DNA from: Clostridiales bacterium UBA4039
GTDB lineage: Bacteria; Bacillota; Clostridia; Lachnospirales; Vallitaleaceae
DNA: 22,899 nt
Reading direction: 5' to 3'
Assembly: GCA_002382805.1 (NCBI GenBank)
Contig: DGAD01000036.1
Span: forward strand, 92,266 to 115,164
The notes under the pieces were generated by a model that had not been told where the DNA came from, ran no database searches, and saw only the letters and a list, made by a program, of their open reading frames with translations. Positions 15,286 through 22,712 of this stretch are shown here, piece by piece. Position 1 is the stretch's first letter. Each line of letters opens with the position of its first letter. The translations under genes were made by a program, and so were the position numbers.

Positions 15286-15756
15286 ATGCTTAGTGTAGAA
15301 AAGAAATGGGAGAAGATTTCGAAAGAAGGCAAGTACAAATATGTGTATTTGTCAGTTCCGATTTTTAGAATCATTCCAGTAATATTGCTACTTTCAATAA
15401 TATATAATTTTATTTATGAAAAAGATGCATTTGGAATCTTTGGTATTGGGCTAAGTGTTTTAGTGAAAGGTTCTGTAGGATATTGCTTGGGTGTTGTAAT
15501 TGCTAAACTAGAATGGAATTTCTACAATGCTCTAATCTCTAGGGAATATAGTGAGATTAGGAATATACGTAATCAGTATATGTTGATTTACGGAATACTT
15601 ACGGCTGGTTGTACAATATTGATATCAATGATTACATTTCCGTATACTAGCGGTTTTGAGGTGATTAAATTATTTACATGGCCTGTATTTGGAGTGATTT
15701 TTAGTTTTGGTATGTGGTTATCATTTTCTTCAGAAGCGAAAGGTTTTCTTGGTTAG
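15286..15756 (+). CDS. Cassette 2: four-helix membrane protein of unknown function
   Basis: A 156-residue protein with four predicted membrane helices (about 25-44, 51-73, 99-118 and 128-148) and a short charged N-terminus. Between helices 2 and 3 lies a cytoplasmic or external loop NFYNALISREYSEIRNIRN. No motif allows a family name. Start ATG with TGGAGGTGAT upstream. The gene fills cassette 2 and lies 60 bp after its start; its stop is about 40 bp before attC 2. Small membrane proteins are frequent in cassette arrays and may act as effectors or in envelope stress, but that is only an inference. Confidence 0.75.
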   Translation: MLSVEKKWEKISKEGKYKYVYLSVPIFRIIPVILLLSIIYNFIYEKDAFGIFGIGLSVLVKGSVGYCLGVVIAKLEWNFYNALISREYSEIRNIRNQYMLIYGILTAGCTILISMITFPYTSGFEVIKLFTWPVFGVIFSFGMWLSFSSEAKGFLG

Positions 15757-15797
15757 TATACAAGGTATGATGTTTGAGTACTTCCGTCTGAACCTTC

Positions 15798-15871
15798 ACA
15801 TAACAGCATGTTGACAACATGTACAGGAAATTAGAAGGATGTCCACGTCGTCAACATGCGGAACGTTATCG
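15798..15871 (+). other. attC site 2 (short type, subfamily C)
   Basis: R'' ACATAAC (15798-15804) and R' GTTATCG (15865-15871), 74 bp. Inner arms GCATGTTGAC and GTCAACATGC pair perfectly. The loop region shares GTACAGGAA and AAGGATGT with attC 4 and attC 7. Confidence 0.85.
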
Positions 15872-15901
15872 GGCATCAATTTGCTCTGAAAGGAGGTCAT
15901 A

Positions 15902-16825
15902 ATGAAGAAAATTATCTTAACAATTTCATTTTTGATATTTGTTCTTACTTCATGTAGTTCGGTGAAAGATATTGATCATGTTGAACAATACAAGGAAGAG
16001 CTAGCAGAACTGAATCAGAAGTTAAATCAACTTGAGGAAGAAAACGAACTACAAAAGGTTTTGATATTAGAAATCGAAGAAAAAAATCAAGAGTTGTTAG
16101 AAAGAAATTTAGATCTTCAAAATGATATGGAAATTAGAACCGATTTTATTGAAGATACGTATCAAGAAATTACAGGTGTGAAAGTCTGTGATAAGTCAAT
16201 ACTTATGCTTACTCCATATACTGACTCAGTAGACCTAGGGAGAATTGAAGAAGATGAGGTCAAAGTTATTGCTACAGGGATGAATGATTATCAGGAAAAT
16301 TGGGCACTTGTTGAGGTTTTAAGCAGGCTGGGAGAAATGAAATATGGATACATTAAGACAGAGGATTTGTCAGAAGGAGTTTCGGGTAAGCATGATTACG
16401 ATTCAAAAAATGTAGATATTTCATTAGACACAATTTCTATAGGAGACAATATGGAAGCGGTTATTAATCGCTATGGTCATGATTATTATGTGGTTAAGGA
16501 TAGTAATGCGTATCAAATTGGTTATAAAACAGATAATCAGGGAGGACATATTGTTTTTACAATTGATAGTAGAGTCTTACGAGTCAGGGGTATGAGGACT
16601 GTAAGTAGTGAGTATAAATTGGATAATGGAATAGGTGTGGGAATGCCCTTAGCTTCAATTTATGATGTTTATAATGAAGATGAAGTGATAAACAATGAAG
16701 GACATTATTTTATTGATGTTAGCGATGGTTTTCTTATTTCTATACAAGTGAATGATGATGAAACAGATGTAGCGACGATATCACGAATTGATGTAGAATA
16801 TGATTGGGGTTATGTATTCAAATAA
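15902..16825 (+). CDS. Cassette 3: lipoprotein with coiled coil and SH3-like segment
   Basis: A 307-residue secreted lipoprotein. The signal peptide ends in a lipobox LTSC with the lipidated Cys at 18. Residues about 28-80 form a strong heptad coiled coil rich in Glu, Leu and Asn. Residues about 92-155 look like a small bacterial SH3-type beta domain (with ENWALVEVLSRLGEMKYGYI and a closing strand). The remaining part (about 170-307) is a repeated beta/alpha unit with GDNMEAVINRYG and GVGMPLASIYDVY, similar in plan to domains that start with a G-x2-x-x-V turn in other Gram-positive surface proteins. Function unknown; wall-facing location is likely. ATG with AAAGGAGG upstream. Ends 16 bp before attC 3. 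Confidence 0.78.
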   Translation: MKKIILTISFLIFVLTSCSSVKDIDHVEQYKEELAELNQKLNQLEEENELQKVLILEIEEKNQELLERNLDLQNDMEIRTDFIEDTYQEITGVKVCDKSILMLTPYTDSVDLGRIEEDEVKVIATGMNDYQENWALVEVLSRLGEMKYGYIKTEDLSEGVSGKHDYDSKNVDISLDTISIGDNMEAVINRYGHDYYVVKDSNAYQIGYKTDNQGGHIVFTIDSRVLRVRGMRTVSSEYKLDNGIGVGMPLASIYDVYNEDEVINNEGHYFIDVSDGFLISIQVNDDETDVATISRIDVEYDWGYVFK

Positions 16826-16841
16826 GTCGCTAATTGACGCC

Positions 16842-16968
16842 CTATAACATACGATTTCCAACACTCAATTCGCTAACCGAGTCGCACTTGCATTAGCCCA
16901 CCCAAAGGGTCCCGGGCATGAGCAAGCACTGTAAGCTCATTGGCGTCGTAAACCGACGAACGTTAGGT
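16842..16968 (+). other. attC site 3 (long type, subfamily A)
   Basis: R'' CTATAAC (16842-16848) and R' GTTAGGT (16962-16968), 127 bp. Shares ACATACGATTTCCAACAC and the 3' arm GCGTCGTAAACCGA with attC 5, 6 and 9. R'' differs by one base from the reverse complement of the start of cassette 3. Confidence 0.85.
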
Positions 16969-17003
16969 ACAATAAAAAGCTAGTTAATTATAGGGAGAAG
17001 ATT

Positions 17004-17981
17004 ATGGATATATTAGAATTGATAAAGAAGCAAGTTGAGCAGGCATTGTTAATTGATGAGTCAATAATGGGCTTAGAATCAGTTGTAACTCATATTGAAA
17101 GAGCTGAATACTTAATGGATTTAGCAAATACTGAAGATGATATTCATTTTTTCACAGATGTCATATATAGGACTAATCATGCATACGAAGGGATTCTTAA
17201 AGAAGCATATATTTGTCTAACCGGAAAGTCATCTAAGAATGTTACACCATATCAAATAGAAGACCATTTACTTAATAATGATATCTTGAAGGACAGAGTT
17301 ATTGAGCTACTAAAGAATTATAGAACTAATTGGCGAAACACATCTACACACGACTACAACTTGTTTTTCGATTCCAGTGAAGCATTATTAGCAATCTCTT
17401 CTGTGTCTGCTTTTGTTTATATTTTGTTACAACAAATATTAGGTAACTTATATCTAATAAAACAACAAAAGAATTTTGAAAACTTGAATCAAATACTAAA
17501 AAGTGAATTAACAGGGAATTATAATACCCTAAGTATTGATGATAAAGTAATAGCAATATTAAAGATTTATAAGGGATATAAGGGAATTAGTACTAAAGAA
17601 GGTAACTCAATAATTGATAGCTTTAGAGAAGTTTTATATCAAGTTGGTGCATTTATAAGTTCAGTTGATGATACTTTGACAGTTCAAATAGAGCCTGAAG
17701 TGAGTATGAAAGAAAGACATTTTTCTCCAGATATGATTGTGATTGATTCAAATGGAGACAAAGTAGTAATAGAATTAAAGATTTTCAATAAAATACGGAG
17801 AACAAGGGCGTTCGAAGCACAAGTGTTAGCATATATTACTTATACAGGAGCTGTAAGTGGCATTGTATTGCAAATCCCCCAAAACTTGGATGAAGAATTG
17901 GACTTAAAGGAATACTCTAGCGTGTTGGAAACGAATAATGGTAAATATAAAATATATAATGTGTATCATCAATCAAAGTGA
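17004..17981 (+). CDS. Cassette 4: putative HEPN-motif plus PD-(D/E)XK nuclease protein
   Basis: A 325-residue protein, probably a defence effector. The N-terminal half (about 1-155) is all-helical and holds the HEPN RNase signature R-x4-H as RNTSTH (R111, H116), in the last helices of the domain as in known HEPN proteins. The C-terminal half has a restriction-endonuclease-like core: an upstream Glu (E231), SPDMIVID with D243, then VVIELK with E257 and K259, followed by a helix with FEAQVLAY (Q273, Y277). The two together suggest an RNase-type sensor or effector joined to a DNase. I recognise each motif but not the combined family. Start ATG follows AGGGAGAAG. It occupies almost all of cassette 4 and ends 25 bp before attC 4. 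Confidence 0.72.
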   Translation: MDILELIKKQVEQALLIDESIMGLESVVTHIERAEYLMDLANTEDDIHFFTDVIYRTNHAYEGILKEAYICLTGKSSKNVTPYQIEDHLLNNDILKDRVIELLKNYRTNWRNTSTHDYNLFFDSSEALLAISSVSAFVYILLQQILGNLYLIKQQKNFENLNQILKSELTGNYNTLSIDDKVIAILKIYKGYKGISTKEGNSIIDSFREVLYQVGAFISSVDDTLTVQIEPEVSMKERHFSPDMIVIDSNGDKVVIELKIFNKIRRTRAFEAQVLAYITYTGAVSGIVLQIPQNLDEELDLKEYSSVLETNNGKYKIYNVYHQSK

Positions 17982-18006
17982 TTTGTAAGTTTCCGCTTTT
18001 TACTGC

Positions 18007-18079
18007 ACCTAACAGACTGTTCCCAACATGTACAGGAACAAGGAGGATGTACACGTCGGGAACAGCGGGAACGTTAGGC
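18007..18079 (+). other. attC site 4 (short type, subfamily C)
   Basis: R'' ACCTAAC (18007-18013) and R' GTTAGGC (18073-18079), 73 bp. Inner arms CTGTTCCC and GGGAACAG pair perfectly. The loop shares GTACAGGAA with site 2. Confidence 0.85.
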
Positions 18080-18109
18080 GACACTTAATCTGATTAATGG
18101 AGGATTGAA

Positions 18110-18679
18110 ATGTATAAGATTGAAATTAAAGCGGGTAAATACAAAGAACATAAGGACGATGACTATACAGAAGAAATAAAGAGTGAACAATTTGAAGAGA
18201 ACTCTGTAAAGATTATTATGACAACTGTGTTAAGAGAGCTTGATAATCAAAAATCTAGAAAGACTGGGTTTGAGAATCGAGCAGGAATTGCTTTGGCATT
18301 AGTTGGTGCTTTGTCTTTAGTAGTTATTGAGAAACTAAAGATTTCTGAGATAGTATCTAGAATGTATGTACCTTTCGATTTCTTTGATTTTATATACGTT
18401 TCTTCTGGAATATTATTTTATTTTACATTTATAACTTCGATTATATGTTTATTACTTGTGATTAATTCACGTAAATATAATACAGTTGATCCAAAGTATT
18501 TTGGTGACGAATATATTGCTGAAAGTGAGAATGTTACTGAATACTTCTTAGTTAGATATTATCGTGATCTTCTTTTAAATCATCAAGATTGTAACGATAT
18601 TCTAGCTTTACAATACACTATTGGAATATTATCATTAATGATTTCAGTGGTTATGCTAATTATTAATTTAAATCTTTAG
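18110..18679 (+). CDS. Cassette 5, gene 1: three-helix membrane protein (SLATT/Pycsar-TM-like plan)
   Basis: A 189-residue protein with a charged N-terminal tail of about 55 residues, then membrane helices at about 59-75, 93-119 and 167-187. The first helix is preceded by QKSRKTGFENRAGIALALVGAL, which resembles the entry into the first helix of SLATT and Pycsar-type effector membrane domains (a tail, a K/R-rich turn, then a Gly/Ala-rich helix). Those proteins open membrane pores after a phage signal. The resemblance is at the level of layout only; no nucleotide-sensing domain is attached, and the central loop (about 120-165) is unlike them. ATG with TGGAGGATTG upstream. A second small gene follows 15 bp downstream in the same cassette. 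Confidence 0.65.
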   Translation: MYKIEIKAGKYKEHKDDDYTEEIKSEQFEENSVKIIMTTVLRELDNQKSRKTGFENRAGIALALVGALSLVVIEKLKISEIVSRMYVPFDFFDFIYVSSGILFYFTFITSIICLLLVINSRKYNTVDPKYFGDEYIAESENVTEYFLVRYYRDLLLNHQDCNDILALQYTIGILSLMISVVMLIINLNL

Positions 18680-18694
18680 AGAGGAGGATAAACT

Positions 18695-18865
18695 ATGGGA
18701 GATAATGATGTTAACAAGAAGAAAGTGAAGCCTTTGCCAACTTTAACAGAGAAACACGAAAGACCTACATATAAATCAAAGAATTTTTCACGTGATTCAG
18801 AAAGACGAGCGGAACTTAGTGAAAAGGAAATAGTAGAAAAACTAAATGGGCAAACTGACGATTAA
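18695..18865 (+). CDS. Cassette 5, gene 2: 56-residue charged peptide
   Basis: A small gene of 57 codons with an excellent site GAGGAGG 7 nt before ATG 18695. The product is hydrophilic and Lys/Glu/Arg-rich, with a Pro-containing N-terminal part (KKVKPLPTLTEKHERPTY) and a helical C-terminal part (RRAELSEKEIVEKL). It lies 15 bp after the membrane-protein gene and stops 5 bp before attC 5, so it is translated from the same cassette transcript. It could be a partner or regulator of that membrane protein. No family recognised. Confidence 0.7.
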   Translation: MGDNDVNKKKVKPLPTLTEKHERPTYKSKNFSRDSERRAELSEKEIVEKLNGQTDD

Positions 18866-18870
18866 GCATC

Positions 18871-18998
18871 GCCTAACATACGATTTCCAACACTGCGATC
18901 GCTAACCGAGTCAGGCCTGCATTAGGTGTTCGGCTGAAGCCTCACAACCATGAGCAGACCTTGTAAGCTCCTTGCGTCGTAAACCGAGGACGTTATGC
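18871..18998 (+). other. attC site 5 (long type, subfamily A)
   Basis: R'' GCCTAAC (18871-18877) and R' GTTATGC (18992-18998), 128 bp. The sequence between is nearly the same as attC 6 and attC 9 (ACATACGATTTCCAACAC, CTAACCGAGTC, AGCTCCTTGCGTCG). Confidence 0.88.
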
Positions 18999-19038
18999 GA
19001 CACTAAAAGCTGTTTTACTGTCAATATAGGAGGTACAT

Positions 19039-19434
19039 ATGAATATATGGTCAACGATTGGTATAGCATCAATAATTTCCTTAACGATTAGTTTTTTATT
19101 TGACATGATTAAGGGTAGGTACTCATTAAGGTTTGAAAGAATTATGTTAGAGAAAGAGTCAAGATATCGGTCAATTTTAGTTTTCATGTCCGTAATTTTA
19201 GATGAATCGAATTTCAAGCATATATCCTCAGAATATAAGCCTAGTAAAGAAACTGACATTGTTAGCTACTATATTGAAGAAGTCCGCTTGCATGTTATGT
19301 TTTCAAGGATATATGCGAGCTCAGGCGTTATAAAGTCTATAGAAACCTTTCTTGACAAGCCGAATAAAAGCAATTTTTTGATAGTTGCCAATGAAATGCG
19401 GACTGATTTATGGGGAAAGAAAAGGATTCGATAA
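19039..19434 (+). CDS. Cassette 6: single-pass membrane protein of unknown function
   Basis: A 131-residue protein with one N-terminal membrane helix (about 5-24) followed by a cytoplasmic domain of about 100 residues, mostly helical and basic (KGRYSLRFERIMLEKESRYR). Such short N-anchored proteins with a helical tail are common in integron cassettes; no enzyme motif is visible. ATG with AGGAGGTACAT upstream. It begins 46 bp after the cassette start and ends 18 bp before attC 6. Confidence 0.7.
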   Translation: MNIWSTIGIASIISLTISFLFDMIKGRYSLRFERIMLEKESRYRSILVFMSVILDESNFKHISSEYKPSKETDIVSYYIEEVRLHVMFSRIYASSGVIKSIETFLDKPNKSNFLIVANEMRTDLWGKKRIR

Positions 19435-19452
19435 ACTTCCGCTTTTAGCATC

Positions 19453-19581
19453 GCATAACATACGATTTCCAACACTGCGATCGCTAACCGAGACGGGGTC
19501 GCATTAGCGGTTCAGCTGAAGCTTCACACGCATGAGCTCGCCCTGTAAGCTCCTTGCGTCGTAAACCGAAGACCGTTAAGC
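19453..19581 (+). other. attC site 6 (long type, subfamily A)
   Basis: R'' GCATAAC (19453-19459) and R' GTTAAGC (19575-19581), 129 bp. Its interior is close to attC 5; differences are concentrated near the tip of the fold. Confidence 0.88.
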
Positions 19582-19616
19582 GAAAGTTATTATTCGCGCA
19601 TTGAAAGGAGAAGGTC

Positions 19617-20507
19617 ATGGAAGAAACTAAAATAAAGTGGGCAGTATATTATGATGGTGAAACCACCCAAGAAGTTCACTATACTGAACTTGATGAAGAT
19701 TTGTATTTGCAGAAGTATAAAGGAAATCTGACTTGCATTAATGGATGTGAGGCCAAGATGAAGTTTACAGAAAGAAAAGATGGCACAAAGTTTTTCAGTA
19801 CTTGGAATGGTGAAGGTAAATTACATGAAGAGGGAGTTTGTCCATTTCATGTAAAGTATAAAGATAGTGTTGGAAGAAAGCAGTTAGAAGAAGTTCATGA
19901 GAAGTTGGCGTTATCGGATAAACAGATTGTGAGTTCAATACGAAGTAAATTTAGGGCACTAAAAGATAAGTCTACTGAAAAGAAAGACGAGAGAGGAACG
20001 ACAAGGAACACTAAAGACAAGGGAAAAAGTAGTGTAAATGTATACTCTGATAGTGGCGAAACCACTTCAGAATATAATGGTAGGGTCAGAATTGGGAGCT
20101 TAGATGCGAATCTGATTACTGACGATTACATCAACCTTCGTAAATGTATATTTGGTAAGATTAATCATATACATATTGGAGAATCAAATGATAACAAGTC
20201 TAAGTATTTATACCTAAACCTTAGGTGTAAAGAAACTAATATAAGTGTTTATTTTCCAGCAGCATTTTATTATTCCGAGAATAATAGCGTAAACAAATTT
20301 GAAATGTTTTCGAGTAAGTTAGAAGCAATTCAAAACTCTGAAAAGTCTATGATATTTGTAGGTGTAGGCTTTATTAAACCTAAAAAGAATGGAAAAGGTT
20401 TGAATTTAGTCATTTTGGATAAATCTCACTTTATGATTAATGAAACATCATATGATTCAATAAGATTAAATGGTGCAATAAAAGATGATATATACAAATA
20501 TAAGTAG
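19617..20507 (+). CDS. Cassette 7: zinc-finger-like protein with basic linker and C-terminal beta domain
   Basis: A 296-residue soluble protein in three parts. Residues about 35-80 contain a probable zinc site C40, C44, H70, C75, H78 (C-x3-C ... H-x4-C-x2-H, with CPFH), similar in layout to the N-terminal finger of competence protein CoiA. Residues about 100-155 are a highly charged, low-complexity linker (KSTEKKDERGTTRN). Residues about 160-296 are beta-rich with conserved aromatic residues and could be an OB-type nucleic-acid binding fold, but this is only a guess from the pattern. Start ATG with GAAAGGAGAAGG upstream. Sole gene of cassette 7. I do not recognise the full protein. Confidence 0.62.
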   Translation: MEETKIKWAVYYDGETTQEVHYTELDEDLYLQKYKGNLTCINGCEAKMKFTERKDGTKFFSTWNGEGKLHEEGVCPFHVKYKDSVGRKQLEEVHEKLALSDKQIVSSIRSKFRALKDKSTEKKDERGTTRNTKDKGKSSVNVYSDSGETTSEYNGRVRIGSLDANLITDDYINLRKCIFGKINHIHIGESNDNKSKYLYLNLRCKETNISVYFPAAFYYSENNSVNKFEMFSSKLEAIQNSEKSMIFVGVGFIKPKKNGKGLNLVILDKSHFMINETSYDSIRLNGAIKDDIYKYK

Positions 20508-20532
20508 GTGGTAAGAGGTCATAATAACCTTC

Positions 20533-20606
20533 GCTTAACAGAGAATTGACGATATGGACAAAAAATCGGAAGGATGTCCACGACGTCAATTCACGGAACG
20601 TTAGAC
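20533..20606 (+). other. attC site 7 (short type, subfamily C)
   Basis: R'' GCTTAAC (20533-20539) and R' GTTAGAC (20600-20606), 74 bp. Inner arms GAATTGACG and CGTCAATTC pair perfectly. Shares GGAAGGATGTCCACG with site 2. Confidence 0.85.
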
Positions 20607-20640
20607 AAAACATGAGACTTGGTTTCGAAAGGAGAGCACA

Positions 20641-21288
20641 ATGAAGTACAAAATGAAGCGGTATGTCGAACGCATTAGGGAACTGATTGATGAAGCGGAT
20701 GATGTTCTAGATTCAACAGTTCAGGATACATATGGTGATTATATAGGTGAGAAAGTGACCCTAAATGCATGGCTTACCAAAGTTAAGAATATAGTGCAAG
20801 TCGTTTTTGGAACTCATAGTATTCATAAGCGTGAGTTGAACAAGTTAACTGGGCAAGTTTCCAAAACTTCGCACGTCAAGGCTATAAAAGGCTTACTAAT
20901 TGGAGCGCTTGATGATGTTGAGAACGGTTTTATAGAAGGTCAGGAGTTTGTAATAGCCGGCGAGATATTTGATAGTGTGCTTGAAGAAGCAAAGCACTTG
21001 TTGAAAGCACAACATAAAGATCCTGCTGCTGTTTTGGGACGTGTTGTAGTTGAAGATACTTTGAAACGAATTGCAAGGCGTGAAGATATAACTGAAAATC
21101 TTAAAGCCGCGCGTCTTAATGATGAGTTGAAGAAACAAGGAGTATATTCTACTCCACAGTGGAGATTGATACAATCATGGCTTGATGTAGGTAACTCAGC
21201 AGCACATGGAAAGTTTGATGATTATGATTTTAATGATGTTGTGAATATGCTTAATGGAATTGAGCAGTTTATGGCAAATACATTTTAA
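20641..21288 (+). CDS. Cassette 8: DUF4145/HEPN-like protein
   Basis: A 215-residue all-helical protein. The C-terminal third has the DUF4145/HEPN-like signature WRLIQSWLDVGNSAAHGKFD (GNSAAHG at 184-190), preceded by a conserved GRVVVEDTLKRIAR helix (about 133-146). The Arg of the catalytic HEPN motif R-x4-6-H is not in place, so this copy may be a non-catalytic or structural HEPN relative. The N-terminal 90 residues are helical with no known motif. Such proteins are frequent in defence islands, often as RNA-sensing or toxin parts, which is consistent with the cassette context but not proof. ATG with GAAAGGAGAG upstream. Confidence 0.68.
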   Translation: MKYKMKRYVERIRELIDEADDVLDSTVQDTYGDYIGEKVTLNAWLTKVKNIVQVVFGTHSIHKRELNKLTGQVSKTSHVKAIKGLLIGALDDVENGFIEGQEFVIAGEIFDSVLEEAKHLLKAQHKDPAAVLGRVVVEDTLKRIARREDITENLKAARLNDELKKQGVYSTPQWRLIQSWLDVGNSAAHGKFDDYDFNDVVNMLNGIEQFMANTF

Positions 21289-21307
21289 ACTTGGCGTCTC
21301 ATAATTC

Positions 21308-21434
21308 GTCTAACACCCGTTTTACGCTATAGGGCTCGCAAACCGAGTCGGAATCGCATAAGGCGTTCGCAGGCTCACAGCCATAAGCTCATCCTGTAAG
21401 CTCCCGTACAGCGTAAACCGGCGGTCCGTTAGCT
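21308..21434 (+). other. attC site 8 (long type, subfamily B)
   Basis: R'' GTCTAAC (21308-21314) and R' GTTAGCT (21428-21434), 127 bp. Inner arms TTTACGC and GCGTAAA pair; next to them a T/C mismatch interrupts a CG pair, giving the kind of extrahelical position that marks attC folds. Interior close to attC 1. Confidence 0.88.
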
Positions 21435-21465
21435 GACATAATATATTTCGGAATTGGAGGAGAGA

Positions 21466-22677
21466 ATGGGGTCTTACACTAATTTTTCGATTAATGGATA
21501 TAGTATCTTTGAAGATAAGAATTCAGTTAGTAGCGATATACTTGCTTTGTTCACTGAGGAGATGAGAATTGACAATATTGAAGAAGAACAACATGTCATT
21601 AAGTATGTGACAAAGTCATCTGTCTTTGCAAAGCGCCTAAGTATTATGGGCTATACATATGATAGTGTTATTGATGACTTCAATAACACATTTGATTATG
21701 ATGGTTACTTTGAACTTTATGATAATGATGATGTACCACAAGAAGTTGATTTTGACTTTTTCAGAGAGATACTGTCAACTCTAGTATTGAAAGGAGTAGA
21801 GCCATGGGATTTATACGATAATCTAGTACCACTAATAGAACTAGGTATAGATGGTGATGATTATCTCTATAATTATGTTTTTGAGAATGCTGCTGAATAC
21901 ATGGAATATCCATTTGGTATACCCTTATCAGATCCAATTAACCTTCTTGTAATGATTTTAGACCTCTTTGAATATAAAGGTGAAGTTGTTTATGATATTG
22001 GGCAGGTGGTTGAAAATGGATGGGTTGAAGATTGTTTATTTGCTGAAGTGGCTAAGTTGAGAAAGCTTCAATCCCATTATACTTATGGGAGTATAATAGT
22101 AATTACTGAAGGTAATTCGGATAAGATTGTATTGGAAAAAGCACTAAGATACTTATATCCTGAATTGTCAGACTTATATACATTTTTTGATTTCAAATCT
22201 TCGAAAGCCCAGGGGAGCACAAGTGAAGTCATTAGAATTGCTAAATCATTTAAAGCTTCAAAAATTATTAATAAGACAGTAATACTATTAGATAATGATA
22301 CTGCAGGTCTAGAAGCACTGGAAGTACTTAACGGAATTGGTTTACCTTCTAATATTAGGGTCATGATATATCCATATCTTGATTCTTGTAGGAGCTATCC
22401 GGCAATAGGTCCTAATGGCATTGAGACTATGGATATCAATGGCCTTGCATGTAGTATCGAAATGTATTTAGGAAGTACTATTTTACAGTTGGAAGGTAGA
22501 AGAATACCAATACAATGGAAGGGTTATTCTGAGAAGATGCAACAATATCAAGGTACTATAACCAAAAAAGGTTATGTTCAAGATAAGTTTCATGAGCTTT
22601 ATAGGGATAATCCTAGTGATATAGATTGGGATGATTTAAAGAAGATATTAGATTGCGTTATCGATGCCTTTTCTTAG
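21466..22677 (+). CDS. Cassette 9: HEPN/Toprim-associated domain protein with TOPRIM nuclease domain
   Basis: A 403-residue protein of the HEPN/Toprim-associated family, which occurs in defence loci. The N-terminus MGSYTNFSINGYSIF is the family's opening. Residues about 1-200 are mixed with helical segments. A TOPRIM fold follows: the first strand IIVITEG with catalytic Glu215 (TEGNSD) and the second strand VILLDNDTAG with the metal-binding pair Asp276 and Asp278, as in OLD-family nucleases, topoisomerases and primases. The frame is open back to TTG 21454, but GGAGG at 21456-21460 and the conserved MGSY start point to ATG 21466. It is the only gene of the largest cassette (1403 bp). Substrate unknown; nucleic-acid cleavage is the best inference. 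Confidence 0.82.
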   Translation: MGSYTNFSINGYSIFEDKNSVSSDILALFTEEMRIDNIEEEQHVIKYVTKSSVFAKRLSIMGYTYDSVIDDFNNTFDYDGYFELYDNDDVPQEVDFDFFREILSTLVLKGVEPWDLYDNLVPLIELGIDGDDYLYNYVFENAAEYMEYPFGIPLSDPINLLVMILDLFEYKGEVVYDIGQVVENGWVEDCLFAEVAKLRKLQSHYTYGSIIVITEGNSDKIVLEKALRYLYPELSDLYTFFDFKSSKAQGSTSEVIRIAKSFKASKIINKTVILLDNDTAGLEALEVLNGIGLPSNIRVMIYPYLDSCRSYPAIGPNGIETMDINGLACSIEMYLGSTILQLEGRRIPIQWKGYSEKMQQYQGTITKKGYVQDKFHELYRDNPSDIDWDDLKKILDCVIDAFS

Positions 22678-22712
22678 ATTGAGTTTTTCGAAAGGGGTCA
22701 ATATATTACGTC

